Positions 8,090 through 15,582 of a DNA stretch of 17,590 bases are shown here, one piece after another (within the stretch, counting starts at the first letter, position 1; each line of letters opens with the position of its first letter). The DNA is from CAZSIA01 sp045126355 (GTDB lineage Bacteria; Bacillota_I; Bacilli_A; Acholeplasmatales; Anaeroplasmataceae): assembly GCA_045126355.1 (NCBI GenBank), contig JBGVOE010000026.1, positions 1 to 17,590 of the forward strand, written 5' to 3'. A program made the translations under genes and the position numbers. The notes under the pieces are model-generated. The model had not been told where the DNA came from. It saw only the letters and a program-made list of their open reading frames with translations, and did not search any database.

Positions 8090-9679
8090 CTATTTGTAAT
8101 ATTTATCAATAATATCTTGTGTTTCTTGATATGATTTATTTTTTAATTGTGCCAATGACATTCTTCCACCTAAAACGCCATCGTTTAAATCAGTTGCCCA
8201 TGTATTAATCCAAGCTTTACTTGGTAAATAACCCCAGTCACCAGTTCTTTGATAATAAGCAGCATCAACAAAGATTTGGGCATTAGCTGGATTTTTACCT
8301 GGTTGTAAGAATACATCACTATTAGCTAAATCCATTGTATTAGGAATCGTAAAACCAGCTTCAGCAAAAGCAGTTTGTCCTACTGGACCAGATAAGAATT
8401 CAATAAATTTCCAAGCCTCTGCTTTATTTCTACTTTTCTTAGTAATACAGTAAGCTTCAGATCCTGAGTGACCAGCAGCAATACCATCTTCATGAACAGG
8501 AAGTGGTGCTACATCCCAGTTAAATTTGTCACGAGAACTTGCGTCAATTGTTTTTCTAAATACACCAACAGCATATCTAGTATTAATTAACATCGCACAT
8601 TTTTGTGATGAGAATAATGAATACTCTGAACTTGATGCAGTTACATCAGGTCTTGGAGAAACATTATGTTTAGCACTTAAATCAACAAAGTATTGCATAG
8701 CTTCCATAGAACTTGGAAGTTCACGACATAAGTTTTTATCACTATTTGTTAAATGTTTTTTATCACCATAAGAAATAATTTGGCCTTCACTGTAAGTATT
8801 ACCGTTAACAGTAACAGTGTTACCATCTTTTACCATATAGTTTTTATCTTCATCAAATAAAGTAAATTCATATTTACCACCTGTTGATAGTTCTTGATTT
8901 GGAACCCATTCTAAACAGTTAGCTCCAACACTCCATCCAAAACAGAACCAGTTAATAACATAAATACCAAATTCTGTAATAGATGCATCATTTCTAACAG
9001 GTGCTTTTGTATTAGATGTTAATTTTTGACTTAAAGTTAATAATTCATCCCAGTTTAATGCTACTTTATTATTGAAATATTCTTTTCCTTCATAAGAAAA
9101 ATATGCACTACCATCACCGTATGTAGCAATACTTTCTTCTTTACTCATTGAAATACAAGTTATACCAACTGCATTCATAGCGTCAATATTATAGAATAAA
9201 ACTGAAGGAGAGTAGTCACGCATAATACCATATAATTCGCCTTGTCCACCCTTTCTAGCATTTATATCATAGCGATATCGATTAATTCCATCTGCCCAGA
9301 TTTTTTCTAAATTAATAACATTGCTATTAGCTATATAACTATCTAATGGTTCAATCCCACCTTGTTCAATCCAAGGTTTAATTTCACCATCACCTGCTAC
9401 GATAACATCAGGAACATTTCTTCCTCTTAATACATTATCAATTTTTGTTTCATAATCTTCTGATGGAACAGGTGTCATTTTAACAATAATACCATCTTCA
9501 TTAGTTTTATTAAACTCATCTACTAAAGTTCTAAAAATAGAAATTTCTGTTTCATTACCCCAAGTGTAAAATGAAATTGTTTTACCACCTTTAGACTCTT
9601 CGCCACAAGAAATCAAAACTAAAGCTAAACATAAAACACATAAAATTGAAGTTATTCCTTTTAAAAATTTGTTACGCAT
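8090..9679 (-). CDS. Sugar-binding lipoprotein of the ABC importer
   Basis: A 529-residue extracellular solute-binding protein (SBP_bac_1/8 type). The signal peptide ends in lipobox LISC (Cys25). Family landmarks are ISFYTWG after the signal, PDVIVAG (90-96), YGI near 150, YNIDAMNAVGI (163-173), PLPV (392-395), AYCITKKSRNKAEAWKFIEFL and a late GFTIPN. It captures oligosaccharides for the MalF/MalG-like pair. At 529 residues it is longer than many in the family. The region about 265-310 carries a hairpin-like insertion with GNTVTVNGNTY, which may shape a site for longer or branched ligands. The start has AAGGAGG about 9 nt upstream, located inside the last codons of the GH127-type gene, whose stop is one base away (TAA-G-ATG). 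Confidence 0.92.
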   Translation of the reverse strand: MRNKFLKGITSILCVLCLALVLISCGEESKGGKTISFYTWGNETEISIFRTLVDEFNKTNEDGIIVKMTPVPSEDYETKIDNVLRGRNVPDVIVAGDGEIKPWIEQGGIEPLDSYIANSNVINLEKIWADGINRYRYDINARKGGQGELYGIMRDYSPSVLFYNIDAMNAVGITCISMSKEESIATYGDGSAYFSYEGKEYFNNKVALNWDELLTLSQKLTSNTKAPVRNDASITEFGIYVINWFCFGWSVGANCLEWVPNQELSTGGKYEFTLFDEDKNYMVKDGNTVTVNGNTYSEGQIISYGDKKHLTNSDKNLCRELPSSMEAMQYFVDLSAKHNVSPRPDVTASSSEYSLFSSQKCAMLINTRYAVGVFRKTIDASSRDKFNWDVAPLPVHEDGIAAGHSGSEAYCITKKSRNKAEAWKFIEFLSGPVGQTAFAEAGFTIPNTMDLANSDVFLQPGKNPANAQIFVDAAYYQRTGDWGYLPSKAWINTWATDLNDGVLGGRMSLAQLKNKSYQETQDIIDKYYK

Positions 9680-9680
9680 C

Positions 9681-11459
9681 TTATTTTTCCTCCTTAATTA
9701 ATGGCATTTCTGTCATTCTTAAATAAGTTGAACCATATGGTTGCATTTTTAATTTAATGTTTTTCTTTAATACTTCTTTATAATTATTTTGAGGAATATT
9801 TTTATATCCTTGTTTAAATTTCCATGATAGTAATGCAAATTCTCCTTCAATTTCTAAAGGTGGATTTTTACGATCAAATGGAAGGTTATAATCATTTTCA
9901 ATTACTTTGAATGAGTCACTAGTAAATCCATAACGCCACTCGTCATCAAGTTCATAATAGTAATCACAATATGGGAACTTTCTTTCAACATTACCTCTTG
10001 TGTATTCAACAATCTTAATCTTATAATTCATAGGAATAGAGAATAATAGGTGACCATAATTTAATATAGCAAACGAGTTAGCACATTCTTCTAATTTTAA
10101 AACAAAATTATAAGTTAACTCTTTTTCAACATTAGCTTTTAAGCTAACAGTTACAAAACCTTCTTTAGTTTTATAATTTTTTAAATAACAATTTTTAGAA
10201 ACTTTAATTTTAACCTTAGTATCTTTATTAGCTGTTAATACTACTTTATTTCTAAATGGATATTCAGATTGACATTTTAAAACTAAACCATTATCTAAAC
10301 TAATTGTAGCCGCTAATGGAATATTAATTTGAATACTATCTTTATAATAAGAATAAGCACTTAAAGCAAATAGTGGCCATCCTTGTCCGAAGTTAGCTGT
10401 ACAACATCCAAAGTTTGGTTCTAAACCAAAAACATTGGCTTCTACACTATTAGTTCTAAAATAAGATTTCTTATTGTGTACTGCACAGTTTAATTGATTT
10501 ACTTGTTGGTCATATTGATGAGCCCACATATCGTCTGAAATAGTAGCCGCTAGTCCATTATAAGTTAATCTTTCTAAACGGTCTAACCAGTATGTATCGT
10601 TAGTTAAATCAAATAAAATTTCATAAGAATACATTGCCTCCACTACACTACATAATTCAGACCCATAGTTAGGACCACTAGGAGCAAGGCATTCATCTAA
10701 ATTAAAGTGCCCATATGCATTGCCATGATATTTATCCATAATAGCAAGCATATCTTTAGCATCAAAATCAGTAAAACCAGTTAACTCTTCATATAAAGCA
10801 CTTGCCTTAAAAGCCATTGTTATATTTACACCATGATGATCATAAGCCCAACGTGAAGCTGATTCATTCCATAAGTGACTACTAGAGTAATAATCAAGAC
10901 CTTGAGCTTTTAATTTAACAGTTAATTCTTTAATAAAATGAGCATCAGCAATACCTTTTTTCTTTAAATATAATAAAGGAATAAAACACTCAAAATATCT
11001 TGCATGAGCCCAGTTAATAATAGTTTGATTATTAATAGATTTATTAATATATTGTAATCCTTTTAAAATAACTTCATCAGCTTTACTATCTTCACTAACC
11101 TCAGCATAAATTGTTAATACTTTTAAAATTAAAAACATTGACCATAAATCGTTAGAAAAAGCATCTGTATCATTAGGAGGACAAATTCTTCCGTCCTCTT
11201 TTTGACAACTAATAACAATATCTATATATCTATTTGCTTTATCTAATAATTCATCACTCTTTAAAGCATAGGCTAATGGAATTAAACCATTTAAATAGTA
11301 AGGAAATCTTTCCCAACCTTCTTCATCTCCACCTAGCCATTTACTATCTCTAACATCTTTCCAAACCTTATCTAGATTTCCAAAAAGACCTTCTACTTGG
11401 CAAATTAATTGGTCCTTAATCCACCCATTAAATTCAATTTGTCTACTTTTTATAAACAT
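9681..11459 (-). CDS. GH127-type putative beta-L-arabinofuranosidase, cytoplasmic
   Basis: A 592-residue protein of the GH127/DUF1680 clan. An N-terminal (alpha/alpha) barrel shows GDEEGWERFPYYLNGLIPLAY (about 44-64). The metal and catalytic signature is intact: E268-x-C270 (SELC) and the CysCys pair C352-C353 (FGCCTANFGQGWP). In characterised HypBA1 the matching residues bind zinc and one Cys acts as nucleophile. E256 in DECLAP is the best acid/base candidate. The C-terminal part is beta-rich and ends with PYGSTYLRMTEMP, usual for this group. No signal peptide is present, so it acts on imported material. It is the first gene of the operon and its ATG has only a weak ribosome site (AAAAGG, about 13 nt away). 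Substrate specificity within the clan is diverse (GH127 or GH146-like), so beta-L-arabinofuranoside is likely but unproven. Confidence 0.82.
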   Translation of the reverse strand: MFIKSRQIEFNGWIKDQLICQVEGLFGNLDKVWKDVRDSKWLGGDEEGWERFPYYLNGLIPLAYALKSDELLDKANRYIDIVISCQKEDGRICPPNDTDAFSNDLWSMFLILKVLTIYAEVSEDSKADEVILKGLQYINKSINNQTIINWAHARYFECFIPLLYLKKKGIADAHFIKELTVKLKAQGLDYYSSSHLWNESASRWAYDHHGVNITMAFKASALYEELTGFTDFDAKDMLAIMDKYHGNAYGHFNLDECLAPSGPNYGSELCSVVEAMYSYEILFDLTNDTYWLDRLERLTYNGLAATISDDMWAHQYDQQVNQLNCAVHNKKSYFRTNSVEANVFGLEPNFGCCTANFGQGWPLFALSAYSYYKDSIQINIPLAATISLDNGLVLKCQSEYPFRNKVVLTANKDTKVKIKVSKNCYLKNYKTKEGFVTVSLKANVEKELTYNFVLKLEECANSFAILNYGHLLFSIPMNYKIKIVEYTRGNVERKFPYCDYYYELDDEWRYGFTSDSFKVIENDYNLPFDRKNPPLEIEGEFALLSWKFKQGYKNIPQNNYKEVLKKNIKLKMQPYGSTYLRMTEMPLIKEEK

Positions 11460-11561
11460 AATTTAATCACAACCTTTTCTACTTCATATTTTTACAATTA
11501 AATCATACAATATTAGACAATATATTTCTATATCAAAAAACACGAAAAACATTGCAAAAAT

Positions 11562-11572
11562 CACAATTTGTG
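11562..11572. promoter_or_regulatory. Perfect palindrome, possible operator
   Basis: CACAA-T-TTGTG is a perfect inverted repeat with a single central base. It abuts and overlaps the cre-like site by two bases and lies upstream of the candidate operon -35. Binding by the adjacent regulator is possible, although AraC-family sites are more often direct repeats. Confidence 0.35.
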
Positions 11573-11584
11573 TAATCGTTTTCT
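11571..11584 (+). promoter_or_regulatory. Candidate cre site (CcpA catabolite control)
   Basis: TGTAATCGTTTTCT fits the Bacillota cre consensus WTGNAANCGNWNNCW at every position from the T onward; only the preceding base (G instead of A/T) fails. A cre between a sugar operon and its activator is expected, so that glucose would repress both. No CcpA gene is in the window. Confidence 0.55.
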
Positions 11585-11696
11585 TTTGTTTTATGTAAAA
11601 ATATATAAATATATACCTCTTTTTCTATCGTTTTTATTTTTTAATTATTGCAAAAAAACTCTATAGACTTTAAAATCTATTTGAAGGTGATATAAA

Positions 11697-12497
11697 ATGA
11701 AATTAGATATGAATACATTACCAACATTTATTTTTTCTGGAGTAAGACAATTTTTCCCAAACGAAAAACATATTAATAGAACATTTAAAGAGTGTGTACT
11801 TATTCTAATGTATAAAGGAGTATTAAGATTTAACGAGGGCGGAAAAGATATTGAATTAAATCCTGGGGAATACTATTTTCAAATTAAAAATATCGGACAA
11901 AAAGGAATAGTAGCAAGTGACTCACCTCATTATTACTATATTCATTTTGACGCTACATTCTCACCTGATGGACATCTTCCATTAAGAGGCTATTTCGACA
12001 CTGAGGAAATGCAGCCATATTTAAATGAATTACAAAGCCTTCCACTTAATTCAACATTTTTAGAAAAACAAAAATGCTTCTTTACAATATTAGCGGAATT
12101 ATTAAAAAGCCATAAATCTAATAAAACTGTTGAAAAAATACAATTATATTTACAAGAAAACTTTAGAGGTAAAACTTCAATAAAAGATTTAGAAGAGATT
12201 GTCTTTTTATCAAGAAATCAAATTATAAATGTTTTTAAAGAAGCTTTTGGAGTAACTCCTTACCGTTATATTACTGAACTTCGTCTTCAAGAAGCTTGTG
12301 AATTATTACTTTCAACAACAAGAACTCTCTCTACTATTGCGGCAAACGTAGGCTATAGTGATTACTCAATTTTTTATAAAGCATTCTATGCAAAATACAA
12401 AATTTCGCCGCAAGAATATAGAAGATTAAAGAATAAAAATCGTAGTATTGTTATTGGTAAAGATCCTAGTAAACCTGATGACGATATAAATTTATAA
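11697..12497 (+). CDS. AraC-family transcriptional regulator
   Basis: A 266-residue protein. The N-terminal part (about 10-95) is a cupin-like ligand-binding domain, with the usual GxLxF...L-PGEYYF strand pattern. The C-terminal part (about 145-245) has two helix-turn-helix motifs. The first is around 160-186 (TSIKDLEEIVFLSRNQIINVFKE), followed by GVTPYRYI and the linker helix RLQEACELL. The second is around 209-232, followed by SPQEYRR (237-243), the classic AraC end motif. It is divergent from the operon, which makes it the probable sugar-responsive activator of that operon. The start has AAGGTGAT about 6-7 nt upstream. A charged tail (KDPSKPDDD) extends beyond the second motif. The ligand is not readable from sequence; arabinose or an arabino-oligosaccharide is inferred from context. 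Confidence 0.9.
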   Translation: MKLDMNTLPTFIFSGVRQFFPNEKHINRTFKECVLILMYKGVLRFNEGGKDIELNPGEYYFQIKNIGQKGIVASDSPHYYYIHFDATFSPDGHLPLRGYFDTEEMQPYLNELQSLPLNSTFLEKQKCFFTILAELLKSHKSNKTVEKIQLYLQENFRGKTSIKDLEEIVFLSRNQIINVFKEAFGVTPYRYITELRLQEACELLLSTTRTLSTIAANVGYSDYSIFYKAFYAKYKISPQEYRRLKNKNRSIVIGKDPSKPDDDINL

Positions 12498-12504
12498 AAG
12501 AAAA

Positions 12505-12545
12505 AATCCTTCAGTCAAATTAATGATTGAAGGATTATTTTTTTA
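12505..12545. terminator. Bidirectional terminator between convergent genes
   Basis: AATCCTTCAGTCA (12505-12517) pairs with TGATTGAAGGATT (12524-12536) in a 13-bp stem with one G-U wobble and an AATTAA loop. On the + strand it is followed by ATTTTTTTT, ending the AraC-type gene. On the minus strand it is followed by the complement of AAAAGAAAA (12496-12504), ending the phosphofructokinase gene. The rest of 12546-12583 shows only a small GAAAT/ATTTC hairpin. Confidence 0.88.
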
Positions 12546-12583
12546 TTTAATTTTTCCGTTAGTTAAAAGGAAATTTACATTTC

Positions 12584-14242
12584 TTATTCTTTTTCTAAAG
12601 CTAATGTTCTTGTAGTTAAATCACATACTTCAGCTGGTCCATAATATTGGATAGCACCTGGATATGTATAAGCTGTTTCAACAGCCCAAGCATCTCTGTG
12701 GCTAGCGAAGTATAAGAATGGTTTACCTTCAAGTTCAACTAATGCTTTTCTGATAACTGGTTTGTCTTGACCATGACGACGTTCCATATTCATCATCTTA
12801 GTAATTGGCATACCACCAGCTACCCATTCTTCAGCAGGTTTGCTTAAGTTAGAAACTTTTGATAAGTATCCGTTATAACCATATTGAATTAACATAAATG
12901 CGTTATAACCTAATGAATAACAGTAGTCAGCATCAAAGTTAGATGGGAATGCACATCTTCCTTCATAACCAAAGAAGTGATGTAATGGGTTGAATTTACC
13001 TTTATAAGTTCCGTTTTTCTTTCTTTCAGCTAAAACATCTTTAACTAATGCAGAGAATAATTTTTCAGATTCAATTAAAGAAACTTGTACGTTACCATGA
13101 GGGTCTCTTTCTAAGAATAATTGTTGTTGGATAGTTTCAGGTAAGATTGCAAATACAGCAAATGATTCACTTGATAAACCATTTTGAATAAATGCATATT
13201 TTTCTTTCCAGCTAGGTAATTCATTGAATGCATCAGCTTTGCTACCAGCTAATAAGTCATTGATTTCATGAATTAATGAAGAGAATTCAGGAACGAATTC
13301 AACAACACCTTCAGGGATAATAGCTACACCGAAGTTCATACCGTTAGCAGCACGTTTTTCAACACTGTCAGCGATATAGTTAGCGATTTGAGATAAGCTC
13401 ATTTTCTTAGCAGCTACTTCTTCACTAATTAAACATACGTTTGGTTGAGTTTCAAGTGCACATTCTAAAGCTACGTGAGAAGCACTACGTCCCATAACTT
13501 TTACAAAGTGCCAATATTTTTTAGCAGAGTTTGCATCACGTTCGATGTTACCAATTAATTCACTATAAGTTTTAGTTGCAGTATCGAAACCAAATGAACA
13601 TTCGATATCATCATTTTTTAAGTCACCGTCAATAGTTTTTGGACATCCAATAACTTGAACACCTGTGTTATGAGCTGCGAAATATTCAGCTAATACTGCA
13701 GCGTTAGTATTAGAGTCATCTCCACCGATGATTACGATAGCAGTGATACCATGTTTTTTACAAACTTCAGCAACAACAGCGAATTGTTCTTCAGTTTCAA
13801 GTTTAGTTCTACCAGAACCGATAATATCAAAACCACCAGTATTTCTAAATTGGTTGATATATTCATCATCAAAGATAATATAGTTGTCTTCGATTAATCC
13901 TGCAGGACCATTTTTGAATCCGTATAATACGTTATCTTGGCTAGTTGCTTTTAAAGCATCATATAAACCACAAACAACGTTATGTCCACCAGGTGCTTGA
14001 CCTCCTGAAAGAATAACACCTACAACTTGTTTTTTAGCTACAGATGTATTTTTCCCAATTTGGAAAGTGATTTCTTTTTTACCATATGTATTAGGGAATA
14101 ATGCTTGGATTTTTTCTTGGTCAGCTACACTTGTAGTTTCAGCGCCTTCCTTAACACAAATTTCTGCAATACCATTTCTTAACATTCCAGGTAATTTAGG
14201 AGTGTATTGATATCTTGCAATTTGAAGTGGTGATAATTTCAT
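12584..14242 (-). CDS. pfp: Pyrophosphate-dependent 6-phosphofructokinase (long form)
   Basis: A 552-residue enzyme that phosphorylates fructose 6-phosphate with PPi instead of ATP. The glycine-rich site is GGQAPGGHN (80-88). GGDDS (173-177) has Asp where ATP-PFKs have Gly, and PKTIDGDL (201-208) has the Lys typical of PPi enzymes; these two mark PPi use. MGR (250-252) and ISEE follow as the substrate-binding and downstream motifs. The length (about 550) matches the long group found in spirochaetes and plants, not the 320-residue ATP enzyme. No signal peptide is present, so it is cytosolic and glycolytic. It has a strong AAGGAG ribosome site 8-9 nt before the ATG and its own promoter, so it is a single-gene unit ending at the bidirectional hairpin. 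Its link to the sugar operon is by location only. Confidence 0.95.
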   Translation of the reverse strand: MKLSPLQIARYQYTPKLPGMLRNGIAEICVKEGAETTSVADQEKIQALFPNTYGKKEITFQIGKNTSVAKKQVVGVILSGGQAPGGHNVVCGLYDALKATSQDNVLYGFKNGPAGLIEDNYIIFDDEYINQFRNTGGFDIIGSGRTKLETEEQFAVVAEVCKKHGITAIVIIGGDDSNTNAAVLAEYFAAHNTGVQVIGCPKTIDGDLKNDDIECSFGFDTATKTYSELIGNIERDANSAKKYWHFVKVMGRSASHVALECALETQPNVCLISEEVAAKKMSLSQIANYIADSVEKRAANGMNFGVAIIPEGVVEFVPEFSSLIHEINDLLAGSKADAFNELPSWKEKYAFIQNGLSSESFAVFAILPETIQQQLFLERDPHGNVQVSLIESEKLFSALVKDVLAERKKNGTYKGKFNPLHHFFGYEGRCAFPSNFDADYCYSLGYNAFMLIQYGYNGYLSKVSNLSKPAEEWVAGGMPITKMMNMERRHGQDKPVIRKALVELEGKPFLYFASHRDAWAVETAYTYPGAIQYYGPAEVCDLTTRTLALEKE

Positions 14243-14309
14243 ATAATTTTCTCCTTATAATTTAAAATTTTTTTCTATTAAAATAATAGTAATTATTTTC
14301 CAATAAATA

Positions 14310-14337
14310 TATTATAACAATTTTTACAAAATGTAAA
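14310..14337 (-). promoter_or_regulatory. pfp promoter with extended -10 and overlapping palindrome
   Basis: On the minus strand TATAAT (complement of 14311-14316) is preceded by TGT, giving an extended -10 (TGTTATAAT). A TTGTTT -35-like hexamer (complement of 14335-14340) lies 18 bp upstream. The perfect inverted repeat TTTACA-aaa-TGTAAA (14323-14337) covers the spacer and part of the -35, so it may be an operator. It starts 8 bp beyond the stop of the neighbouring broken gene. Confidence 0.65.
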
Positions 14338-14345
14338 CAATAAAA

Positions 14346-15011
14346 CTACCAAATATAAGGTATTAAACGATATTTTACCTTAGTTAAGTATTCTTTATAT
14401 CCAACTAATTCCCTACTTAAAACTAACTCTTCATTCTTAATACGTAAAACTATTATAATTGGATAAAGCATAAAAATAACAAATGATAATAAAGATCCTA
14501 ATACTAATGGCATTGCTAAAAATAAAAATACTGTAGCTGTATACATCGGATGTCTTACAATAGAATATAGTCCTGTATCTATTACATATTGTGCATCTAC
14601 TACTTCTATAGTTCTAGATAAGAATGTATTTTATTTTAAAACAACCGCGTATAAAATATAAGATAAAATAAAAATAACTGAACCAATAATATTAACATAA
14701 ATTGGAAGTTCTAACCATTTAAATCTATAATCTAAGCCAGCAACAACAAAACCTGCTATAAACATTAACCCACTTAATTTTACAACTAAATCTTGCTTCT
14801 TTTCTTTTTCTTTAGCATTTAATCTACTAGCTAGTAATTTAGGATTTTTAACCATCATAATAATTCCCGCTATAAACATCGGAATAAATAATATTCCCAT
14901 TAAAATCCATCCACCTAAATAATTAAAAGTACCCGCTGATAAAAATACTAAAAGTCCAACTAATACAACTCCTAGTATAAATTTAATAATCGCTTGTAAA
15001 AATAACTTCAT
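14346..15011 (-). pseudogene. Isoprenylcysteine carboxyl methyltransferase-like membrane protein, interrupted by an in-frame TAA
   Basis: Read as one frame this is 221 codons plus a stop. The first 126 residues contain three to four hydrophobic helices. A TAA at 14631-14633 (codon 127) then interrupts the frame, and it continues with NTFLSRTIEV, then TGLYSIVRHPMY (about 146-157), PLVLGS, and the end motif RIKNEELVLSRELVGYKEY...YRLIPYIW. This order is that of the ICMT/PEMT-like membrane methyltransferases, and the TAA stands where family members usually have a residue before N-x-F-x-S-R. One G-to-T change from GAA would create it. No other damage is seen. The downstream part alone would start inside RHPMY without a ribosome site, so it is not a separate gene. 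The start at 15011 has AGGAGG formed with the TAG stop of the nitroreductase gene. Sequencing error or readthrough remain possible. Confidence 0.82.
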
Positions 15012-15020
15012 AAAAACCTC

Positions 15021-15530
15021 CTACTTAACATAATGAATCTTTGCTTCATCTAATTGTGTTCTAGCCTCATGTTCTTCGGCTGGATAACCAATATAGATAA
15101 TATTTAACGGCACTATATGTTTCTCCAAATCTAATATATCTCTTAAATTATCTTCAACCGTTTTTTGTGGATGCCCTCCACACCAAACAGCGCCAATTCC
15201 TAAATCTGTTGCACGTAGTAAGATATTTTCTGTGGCGGCACTACAATCTTGAATCCAATAAGTTGAAAAGTTTAGTGGCAAACTTCTTTTCAAATTACCA
15301 CAAACAACTATAGCTAGTGGCGCATTAAACCTACCAAATCTTGAAGCTTTTTTAATTTCTTGTAATTTATCTTTATTAGTTATAACATAAAACTCCCAAG
15401 GCTTTTTATTACAAGCACTAGGTCCACTCATAGCCGCAATCATTAACTCATTAATAATATCTTCACTGATTTCATCGTCTTTAAATTTTCTTATACTTCT
15501 TCGTTTAAGTAAAACTTCTTTTAATTCCAT
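15021..15530 (-). CDS. Nitroreductase-family flavoprotein
   Basis: A 169-residue FMN-dependent NAD(P)H oxidoreductase of the nitroreductase fold. FMN-contact motifs are visible: RRSIRKF (10-16), SGPSACNKKPWEFYV (35-49), DCSAATENILL (95-105) and GIGAVWCGG (111-119). It is cytosolic and normally dimeric. The physiological substrate cannot be told; nitro compounds and quinones are the usual range. The start has AGGTGAT about 5 nt upstream. It lies 52 nt after the GNAT gene and 9 nt before the ICMT-like gene, so it is the middle gene of a three-gene minus-strand group. At 169 residues it belongs to the short class of the family. Confidence 0.9.
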   Translation of the reverse strand: MELKEVLLKRRSIRKFKDDEISEDIINELMIAAMSGPSACNKKPWEFYVITNKDKLQEIKKASRFGRFNAPLAIVVCGNLKRSLPLNFSTYWIQDCSAATENILLRATDLGIGAVWCGGHPQKTVEDNLRDILDLEKHIVPLNIIYIGYPAEEHEARTQLDEAKIHYVK

Positions 15531-15561
15531 AAAATCACCTAACCAATATTTAAAATTTTAA

Positions 15562-15575
15562 GGCTTAATTAAGCC
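15562..15575. repeat. Perfect 14-bp palindrome between the GNAT and nitroreductase genes
   Basis: GGCTTAATTAAGCC is fully self-complementary. On the minus strand it stands 7 bases after the GNAT stop and is followed by TTAAAATTTT, so it could be a weak terminator or attenuator with a 5-bp stem. Alternatively it is a protein-binding site ahead of the nitroreductase gene. Confidence 0.4.
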
Positions 15576-15582
15576 ACTTTTA

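Larger units (their letters stand above)
11460..11696. promoter_or_regulatory. Divergent control region between the operon and the AraC-type gene
   Basis: These 237 AT-rich bases carry the start signals of both units. For the operon (minus strand) the best sigma-A pair I can find is TTGATA (complement of 11531-11536) and TATTGT (complement of 11507-11512), spacer 18, which is weak as expected for an activator-dependent promoter. For the regulator (+ strand) TTGCAA (11649-11654) and TAAAAT (11671-11676) give spacer 16, but this would leave almost no leader. Repeated words are ATTGCAAAAA (11551-11560 and 11647-11656) and ATCGTTTT (11575-11582 and 11627-11634, 52 bp apart); these could be AraC-family operator half sites. 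Confidence 0.45.

Noticed and set aside
8526..8771. 81-codon + strand open frame antisense to the binding lipoprotein
   Set aside because: It has no ribosome site or promoter on the + strand and no recognisable protein features; it is antisense to a conserved region.
14346..14546. 66-codon frame as an independent small membrane protein
   Set aside because: Its ATG is the Met inside the RHPMY motif of the broken methyltransferase-like gene, with no ribosome site; it is the tail of that gene.
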